64,000 nt of DNA, from NCBI GenBank assembly GCA_964494475.1, contig CAZBRS010000032.1:5967-69966 (forward strand), in the 5' to 3' direction. Positions within the stretch are counted from its first letter, which is position 1. Each line of letters begins with the position of its first letter. The translations under genes were made by a program, and so were the position numbers. This document shows positions 53,101-62,100 of this stretch, piece by piece. This DNA is from CAZBRS01 sp964494475. GTDB lineage: Bacteria > Myxococcota_A > UBA9042 > CAZBRS01. The notes under the pieces are model-generated. The model was not told where the DNA came from and made no database searches. It worked only from the letters and a program-made list of their open reading frames with translations.

Positions 53101-56100
53101 CCGCGCACGCAACGCACGGCAGCCCCCGAGGTCTTCTGGGCCGCGTCGGTGGCGCCGGTGTCGAAGCGCACCTGCAGCCCGTTGTTCACGGGGTCGCCGC
53201 GATCGGCGTGGAGCGTCCAGGCGCGCGGCTGGGCCACGCTGGTGTTCGGGAAGACCGCGGCCGCGATGGCGGGCGACGTGCGGCCGTGGTCCACGATGGA
53301 GCGCAGCTCCCAGCGGTCGGGCAGGCGCCAGTCGGTGAACCCTCCCCAGCTGAGGTCTTCGCAGTAGGCGAGCGCGTTCGTCCAGGGGTACGACCCCCGA
53401 GAGCCGGTCAGGCAGTCGTCGCCCGACAATCCCGCCAGGCAGCCCTGCCAGGTGCGGCCCGTCACGTTGTCCTGCACGACGGGCTGGCTGGCGATGGGCT
53501 CGGTGCGCGTGAATCGCTCGGTCGCGGCGTGGGTCTTGTCCCACCCCACCTGCGCGTCTTGGCCGCAGAAGGCCGTGGTGGCGCAGGCCGCCGTGCCCGG
53601 CGTACCCACGCACGCGGCCGTGGCGGAGGCGTTCGAGCAGGCGCGCTGGGCCGAATCGGCGACGACGAGCCCCGGACCCCGCGGGTTGCAGGGGTAGTCG
53701 CCGCAGCCGGGAGAGACGCAGCTCTGGCTGATGCAGATGTCATAGGCCCGGTCGGGCGCGGTGGTCACTCCGCAGCGCGTGAAGTCGGGCTTGCCGGAGC
53801 ATTCGGTGAGCACGCACTCGCCCGCGACGCAGCCGTTGTTGGCGCCGCAGCCCGTCGACGCCGGGCTCTCGTCGGTGGAGCCGTCGCAGTCGTCGTCGAG
53901 GCCGTTGCAGGTCTCGGCGCCACCCTCGAACGGCGCCACGCTGCACACCGTGGCCCCCGAGGGGTTCGCCCCGTCGCAGATCTTGACGCCGGCGTTCTCG
54001 CAGACGCCGAGGCCCACGAAGCACACCGTGCCCTTGTCGGCCCAGGTGGCGCCCTCGTCGGTCGCGCCGTCGGCGTCGTTGTCCTTGCCGTCGCAGACCT
54101 CGACCTTGCCGTGCGCGATGGCCGCGTCGGTGGGCGAGGGGTCCGTCGAGTCCCACTCACCGTCGGCGTCGCTGTCGTCGCAGGCGTCGCCGAGGCCGTC
54201 GTTGTCGCGATCGGCCTGGGTGGAATTCGGCTCGTTGGGGCAGTTGTCGTCGCAGAGCACCGGCGTCGCGCCCCAGGTGGGCGCCGCGCCGTTCTTGCAC
54301 GGGTGATCGCCGGCCACGCCCGACCCGTCTTCGTCGCCCAGGATGCCGTCGCCGTCGGGGTCGGGGAAGGTGGGCAGCGAGCGCACCAGGCGGAAGCCTT
54401 CGAACCAGCGATCGTACGAGCCGCCGTTCGCGTGCGGCTTGCGCCTCGCCGAGCGGACGTCGGAGGCGTTGTCGTTGGAGCTGCCACCCCTCAGCGTGTT
54501 CTCGGTGCCGGTGCCGGGTCCGGTGGGGTCGACCGAGGGCGCCGCGACGGTGCCGGAAGGGTAGGTGCCATAGAGGTCGGACACGGTCTCCCAGACGTTG
54601 CCGCCCAGATCGTACAGGCCCCAGGCGTTCGGCTCCTTGCCGCGGGACGCCTTGGGGTTCGACTGGCAGAACCAGGCGATCTTCGCGGCGTTTGCGTCGG
54701 CGCACGCCGTGCTGGCCAGGGTCCCGTTGTTCGTATCGCTCGGGTGCAGGGCCGTGACGCTCCCGGCCCGGATGGCGCGCTCCCACTCGGCCTCGGTGGG
54801 CAGGCGGTAGCCGGGGCAGTCCTGGCGGCGGGCGTAGCGGGTCTTCAGCGTGCAGACCTTGGCGCTGCCGCCGGTGCAGTCGAAGCACTCGGGCAGCCCC
54901 GCGGCCACCGACACCAGGTTCGCGTACCACTCGGCGTTGCCCGGCAGCACCTTGTCGACCGGGCACTTGTCGTCGGCGCAGGAGTAGTGGCTGGGGTCGC
55001 TCCCCGCGCCCGCCAGGGCGAGCCAGGCGGCCTTGGTGACCTCGGTCTCCTGCATCGCGAAGGGAACGGTGAGGCGCACGTAGTGCAGCACCTCGTTGCC
55101 GTCGCGGCCCAACTCGCTGGGGCAGGCCGCGGGATAGCCGACGGGGCACGTGCCCGCGCCGCCGGGGCTGCCCATCCAGAAGTCGCCCGCGGGGACGAAC
55201 GCGTCGCCCGGCGACAGGCAGCGGCCCAACGTGCAGGTCAGCTTGGCGGCGCAAGCACCGCACGTGCCACCGCAGCCATCGTCACCGCACTGCTTGCCCG
55301 TGCACTCGCCGCCGCAGGCCGGGTCCTGGCACGCCCCGTTGCGGCAGATCTTGCCGCCGGTGCAGTCGGAGGCGTCGGTCTCGGTGCCGTCGCAGTCGGA
55401 GTCGACGCCGTTGCAGGTCTCGACGGCGCCAGGCTCGATGCCGGCGTTGGTGTCGTCGCAGTCGGCGCCACCGCTGGCGACCGCGGTGAAGCCATCGCCA
55501 TCGCGATCGGGGTCACACGGGTCGCCGAGCCCGTCGCCATCCTGATCGGCCTGGCTCTGGTTGGTGGCGGTCGGGCAGTTGTCGCAGGGGTCACCCAGGG
55601 TGTCGAGATCGCCGTTGACCTGCTGGGTCTGCGTCGTCGTGAGCGCGAAGTTGTCGGCCTGGACGACGTTGACGGCCGTGGTGGTCCCGTTGGGGTACAC
55701 CTCGAGGCCGATGCGCGCGGTGTACGCGATCTCCGGGGCCGTGCAGGTCGTGTACGTGGTCCACGCGTTTCCCGTGGCGGCGTTCTTGAAAGACGCCGTG
55801 AGCGTCGTGCCGGCGCGCGCCAGGCGGAGGGTCGTGGCGGCAGCGTAGGTGCCGGTGGAGCCGTACTTGGTCCACTGCCCGCCACAGATCACGCGGGAAG
55901 CGGCTCCGTATTGCGGAGTCGCCCAGCGCGTGTCACCGAAGAGGGCCACGCCGGCGTAGGCTCCGGCGCTGTCGTAGACATACATGCCGACGTAGCTGCT
56001 CACGCCATCGGTGGCGCTGGCCGCGCTTCCCGACGTGTCGAGCTCGAGCACCGCTTCGAAATCACCGCGCAGCAACGCGCCTGACTTGACGTCGTTCGAG

Positions 56101-59100
56101 GTGTACGGCGCCGTCCAATTGTCGACCGTGATCTTCAGCTTTCCGGACGCCAGGACCGGTGCCTTGCCGGACACGGACCAACGCGTCGGATCGAGCGTGC
56201 TGCCCGTGTCGAACGTGTCGCTGTAGCGCGTGGCGACCGATTCGGTCTGCGCGTTGGCCTTGGCCGGGCACGAATCGCAGGCATCGCCGACGCCGTCCGC
56301 GTCGCCGTCGGCCTGGCTCGAGTTCGCGAGCCCCAGGCAGTTGTCGCACGCGTCGCCCGCGCCGTCAGCGTCGCCGTCTTTCTGGTCGGCGTTCACGGAG
56401 ATCGGGCAGTTGTCGTCGCAGCCAGGGGCAGCACCGCCGGTGCAGCGGTGATCGCCCACCACCCCCGACCCGTCGCCGTCGGCCGGGATGGCGTCGCTGT
56501 CGGCGTCGTAGGCGGTGCCCGCGCCGTTGGTCATGGCCCCGAACGTAAGCGCCGCCGCCGGGTAGTGCAGCAATTCGTCGGGCGCTAGGGCACGGGTGGT
56601 GACGCGCACCTCGTCGAGCAGGCCCGCGAAGAAGTCGGCGGGCGTGGCGCCCGCGGCGGCGCCGAGGCGCAGTTCCTGGGCCGTGGTCGAGTCGGGCACT
56701 ACGGCGTAGGTCTGCGAGCCCCGCTGCGCCTGGTCCTCGAAGACCGAGAGCGTCTTCCCCGACAGCACGGCCGCCAGGGCCCGCGCGGAGCCCACCGGCA
56801 GCACGGTCCCCACGGCAGAGGCCAGCGCCTGGGTCGCGTTCGACACCAGGGCGCTCACGGCCCCGTCGGCGCCGAGGCCCAGCGTGTAGCCACCGTCGCT
56901 GCCGCGCCGGTCGATCAGGCGCGCCGTGCCGCCCGCGTAGAGCGCGTCGAGCCGCGCGCCGGCCTCGAGCGTGAGGGGCGTGCCGGTCAGCACGATGGGG
57001 AAGCCCGTCACGTCGAGCCGATCGTCGACGCCGTCGAGCTTCAGTCCCAGGCCATTGAGGCCGTTCTCCCAGACCGGTCCGCCCGTGAGCGTCGCGTGCA
57101 GGCCGGCCTTGGAGGCGTCGAGCACTGTTGTGCCGCTGCCCTCCTCGAAGCGCCACCAGCCTTGCAGGCCGGTGCAGGTCGAGAGCAGCCCCGTGCAGAA
57201 GGGCTCGATGGCCCCGGCGTCGGCGTCGGAGAGCACCGGCGCCGCATAGGTCGCGGCGGCGTTGCCGTAGCGCAGCGCGTACCCGCGCCAGGGGAAGCGA
57301 CCCGTCGCCGCAGGCGCGGGCTCGGTGGAGGCCAGGAAGCGCACGGCGGGCAGGTCGGGTCGCGCGCGCCGGGCCATGTAGGCGGCCGACTTGGCCACCT
57401 TGTGGACGAGCGCCTCATCCAGACGACCATGCCAATATTGACGGTCCGAACTGCTGTCCATTCCGATCACGAGCGGGACTGTGCCGGTGTACCGGATGCC
57501 GCCTGTGTACGGCGTGAGTTGGCCGGGAACACCGTCGACAAAGACCTGCAGGCCCGTGGCTACGTCGTAGACGCCGGCGACATGCGTCCAACGCTTCAGG
57601 GGAATGGCGACTGCGGCATAGGCGGCCTGGTACGTGGCGTTGTCGTAGGCTACGAAGTAGGGAACGCCGGTAGCGCCCATGGCCAGCCCATAGCCGCCGC
57701 TCTCCGCCTTGTTGATGATGTTGCGATTGCTGGGGTCATAGGATTCAGCGTAGACCCACGCCTCCACCGTCACCGCGTCGACCAGCTTGAACGCGGTCGT
57801 CGTCGTGCAATCGACGTGGTCTCCGACGCCGTCCATCGCGATGGCCCCGTTGGGGTCTTCGAAGCGGCCCTTGTCCGCGGTCGCGTTGTTCTTCAGGGTT
57901 CCATTTGCACCCGTACCGCTGATGTCGGCCCCGTTCCCGTCCAGCCGGTAGTACGCCACCACCCCGCACAGGTCGTCGCGGTCCTTCCAGGTGCCGTCGT
58001 CGCTGCCCATCGGGCAGGCCGAGTCGGAGTGCGCGCGCGGGCCGACCAGTTCGACGGGCACCGTGGTATCCGCGTGGGAGCCCGCCGACTCGACCACGCG
58101 CAGATCGTCGTAGTCGGCCTGGGCGCCGGTCACGCGGCCGGTGCCGTAGGTCTCACCGGACGAGGCGTAGGTGGCGATCTCGAGCGGCGTGACGGCGCGG
58201 TTCCAGAGGAGGGTCTCGTCGAGCCACCCGCTGAAGCGGGCGTCGTAGGTGGTCCCGCGCTTCCGCGCGCCCACGATCAGATCCTTGGCCGCGCTGTTGT
58301 TCTTGAGCAGCGCGCAGCCGGTCGTGGCCAGCGCGGCCTCGCGCTTGCCGTTGACGTACACGATGGCGGTGGCGCCGTCCCAGGTGGCCGCGACGTGCGC
58401 CCAGGTCGAGGGGCTCACGCTCGCGATCGAGGTCACCGTGAACCGCGCGGTCCCGTCGCACGACAGGTCGAAGGCCACACGCCCGCTCTCCAACAGGCGC
58501 AGCGCCCAGGCGAAGTCGCCGGGCGTGGTGGTCGAGTCGCCCTTGTCCAGCAGCCAGGCGTCAGCGCCCTGGGGCAGCTCGCTCACCTTGACCCACGTCG
58601 AGACGCTCATCGCCGTACCGGGCACCAGCAGCGCGTTCTTGGCCACCGTGGCATAGGCCGTGGCTCCGTTCAGGAAAAGCGCCCCCAGCGCGTCGCCGAA
58701 CGCACCGGTCTGGGCCGTGATGGCCTGCATGACCGCCGTCAGGTTGTTGCCCGAGGCATCGGTGCCCACCTTGCCGTCGAAGCGCCAGAAGGCCACCACC
58801 GAGGCGTCGAGCAACCCGTTCGCGAGCGGCACCTCCACCACCTCGGCCGTGCGGCGCGCGCGCGCGGCGCCGTCGGGAGTGCCGGGCTCGGCCAGCGTGA
58901 GCACGCGCTGCCGCAGCCAGCCGGTGCCGAGGAGCGGGCACACGCGCCCGTCGTTGTCGGGGCTCCAGACCCTGGGGCAGGCGTCGGCGGCGTTCAACAC
59001 GCCGTCGTGGTCGAGGTCGGGGTCGTCGAGCCCCTCGTCGGCCTGGCCGTCGCAGTCGTCGTCCAGGCCGTTGAAGGTCTCAGCGCCGGGGGTGCCGGGG

Positions 59101-62100
59101 GTACAGGCGGTCTCGATCCCGCCCACGCACGTCGACGCCGCGTTGGCGATCGCGCATACGCCGGGCAGGAAGCACGACGCGACGGCCACGTAGCCCTCGT
59201 CGGTCGCGCCGTCGCAGTCGTTGTCGACGCCGTTGCAGGCCGCGTCGGGGGCGCCGTGGTAGCGCGTGGCGTCAGCCGGAGCACAGTCGGTCCCGTTTGG
59301 CTCGCCGTCGCCGTCGCCGTCGCCGGCCGTGCAGTGCAGGGCACCCGCCGCGCTGGTGGCCTCGCTCGTGTTGCCGTACGCGCCCAGGTCGACGCGGCAG
59401 CCGTTGGGCTGCGGCTCGCCCGCGTAGTCGCTGGCCGGGTCGCCGACGTTGATGCAGGGGGACGCTGGCTTCAGGCTGAAGTCGGCGAGGGCCGATGAGG
59501 TGTAGAGAGGATCGACGGCCAGGCACGAGGCCGCCACCGTGGCGTTTGCGGTCGCCGCGCCGCACGACCACAGGTCGCTGTACGTGGCCGTCAGGCGTGT
59601 CACGGGCAGGCTGGCGTCGGCCGCCAGGCAGGCGCCGGTCGTCGCTGATACGATCGAGTCGATCAGCGTCACGGCCCCGGTCTGGCCGGCGCCGAGGACC
59701 ACCCCACTGCCGTCCGGCGCACCTGACGCGGCCAGGCCCACGTCGTCGCACGTCAGGTTGCGTACGGTGACCGCGCCCGAGCCGCTGACCTCGAGACAGC
59801 GGGCCCGCGCCGTCGTGTTCGAGACGCCCGCGCCGGGGCGCAGGTCGTGGGCCAGCAGGTTGGTCACGGTCAGCGTCGAGCCCGCGCTCACCTCTACCCC
59901 GCGAGCATGGCCGCCGCGAGGGTTCCAGCCCGCTTGAGTCGCGCGCCCGGCCAGATCTCGGAGGTGCGACGAGCGAATCTCCGTCCCGGTCGAGGCCGTG
60001 ACCCGCACGCCCACCGCGTCCCCGCCCGCCGCTCCGTCGCCGAGGCCCGGCCACCCGCCTTGCAGGTCGTGAATCAGCGCGCCTTCCACCACGCAGTTCG
60101 TGCAGGCGTTCAGCACGATGCCGAGGCTCGTTCCCCCCGCGCCACCGGCACTACCGCTGGTAGTATAGAATGCTCCCCCCTGGCCTCCCGGGCTCCCCGA
60201 CACGTCCACGTTCTCCAGTCGACACCCCGCGCAACGCTCCATTCGGATCACGGCCCCGTCGCTCCCGGCCGTCGCATGTGGCGCGGCCGGTACATGGTTG
60301 CCCGACGCGACCACATCGCGCACCGTCACGTTCGACGAGTCGAGCACCACCACCTTGCCCAGGTTGGTGGGGTTCGTCGGGGCCGTCAGCGTCAGCGGCC
60401 CTACCTCGAGGTTCGACACTCCCGAAAGGAAGACGATGGGCTCGCCCTGGTACATGTTCGAGAGCGAGACGGAGGCATCCAGCGAGTCGGGCGACAGGTA
60501 GAGGCCGAAGCCCTCCTGATCGTACCCCGGGTAGCCGGATTTTTCGCCCAGGCCACCATCTACGTCGGTGATCACGTTGCGGTCCAGGACGGTGCCGGAC
60601 GCCGTCGACAGGATGACTCCAGCGCCCAGGCCGCCACTGCCGTCGGGAGCGTAATGGTACGCCGACGTCGCGCCCCTGCCGCCACGCACGGCCGAGATCG
60701 TGCAGTCGTTCACGACAGTTCCGACGCTCGTGTCGACCCACACGGCCGACCCAACGCCACCATCGCCACCAAAATTCCCGCTGTTCCCTCCATTCCCCGC
60801 TGTGACGCCATTCACGGTCGTCGCTGAAACCCTGCAACCGGACGACTTCTCGACCAGCACGCCGGTCGCGCGGCCGCCCACCGCCCACCCCGCCGTCGGC
60901 GATCCGTCGCCGCCCCGAATCGTGTCGACCACGCTGTTTTCCAGCGAAGCGGCGCTGGTGTACGTGAAGCGCACGCCGTAGCCCGCTTCGGATGCGCCGT
61001 TGGGCGGCTTGACCGACGTCACGCGCAGGTCGCTCAACCGCAACCTCTTCACCTTGGCGTCCACCGTACCCGACGCCACGACTCCTTCTCTCCCTCCGAT
61101 CACGGTGAGACTGGAGACCGTCACGTCATCCGCGTTGATGGTGAGTCCGGCCGCTCCTGTCGGGGCCAGCACGAGCACGTCGTCTCGGTTGGCTCCCACC
61201 AGCGTCAGGCCCGCGTCGGCGAGGGTCTCTCCGCCTGCGTAGAAGCCTGCCAGGACGTGAACGGTGGTCCCCGCGTCCGAGGCAGACACTGCCGCTGCCA
61301 GCGTATCGAAGGGGTGGTCCTTGCTGCCATCCTGGAGTGGATCAGCCCCGTTCGCCGCGTCGACCCACAGGTCGGGGAGGGCCAGGCATCCGGGCTCATC
61401 GATCTGGTCGTCGCAGTCGTCGTCCTTGTGGTTGGCGCAGGCCTCCCTGAGTCCGTCCGCGGCGTCGATCAGCCCATCGCAGTCGTTGTCGAGCCCGTCG
61501 CAGATCTCGGGTGCTCCGGGGTGCACGGCGAGGTCTTGCGGGGCGCAGTCGTCCGGGTCGGCGGTTCCGTCACCGTCGCTATCGACGACGTCGCAGTCCG
61601 GTGCGCCGGTCTTGGCCGTTGCCGACGCAGTATTGCCGGTAGCCCCCAGGTCTGCCCTACACCCGTTGGGGGCGGGCTCGTGGTCGTAGGGGCTGGCCGG
61701 ATCTGCCGCGTCGATGCAGGGCGAGGAGGGCCTCAACCCATAGTCACCGAGCGCAGGCGCCACGAAGAGCGGATCGACGGCCAGGCAGGAGGGTGCATGC
61801 GCGATGTTGTCGAACGTGGCGACGTCGCCGCAGGCCCACAGGTCGGTCCACGCAACCAAGGCGAGCGTGGTGGAGTTGGCAGGGTCGTTCCACAAGCAGG
61901 TGCCGGTCGTCGTGCTGACGATCGAGTTCGTCACGGTCACGCGGCCGGTCTGGGAGGAACCGATCGTCACGCCCGAGCCATCGCCCGCACCCGAGGACGG
62001 AAGCCCAACGTCCTTGCACGTCAGGTGGTCGATGGTCACCTTGCCGACGGCATTGACGTAGACACAGCTGGCTCGAGCGCTGGTGTTGGAGACGCCCGCG

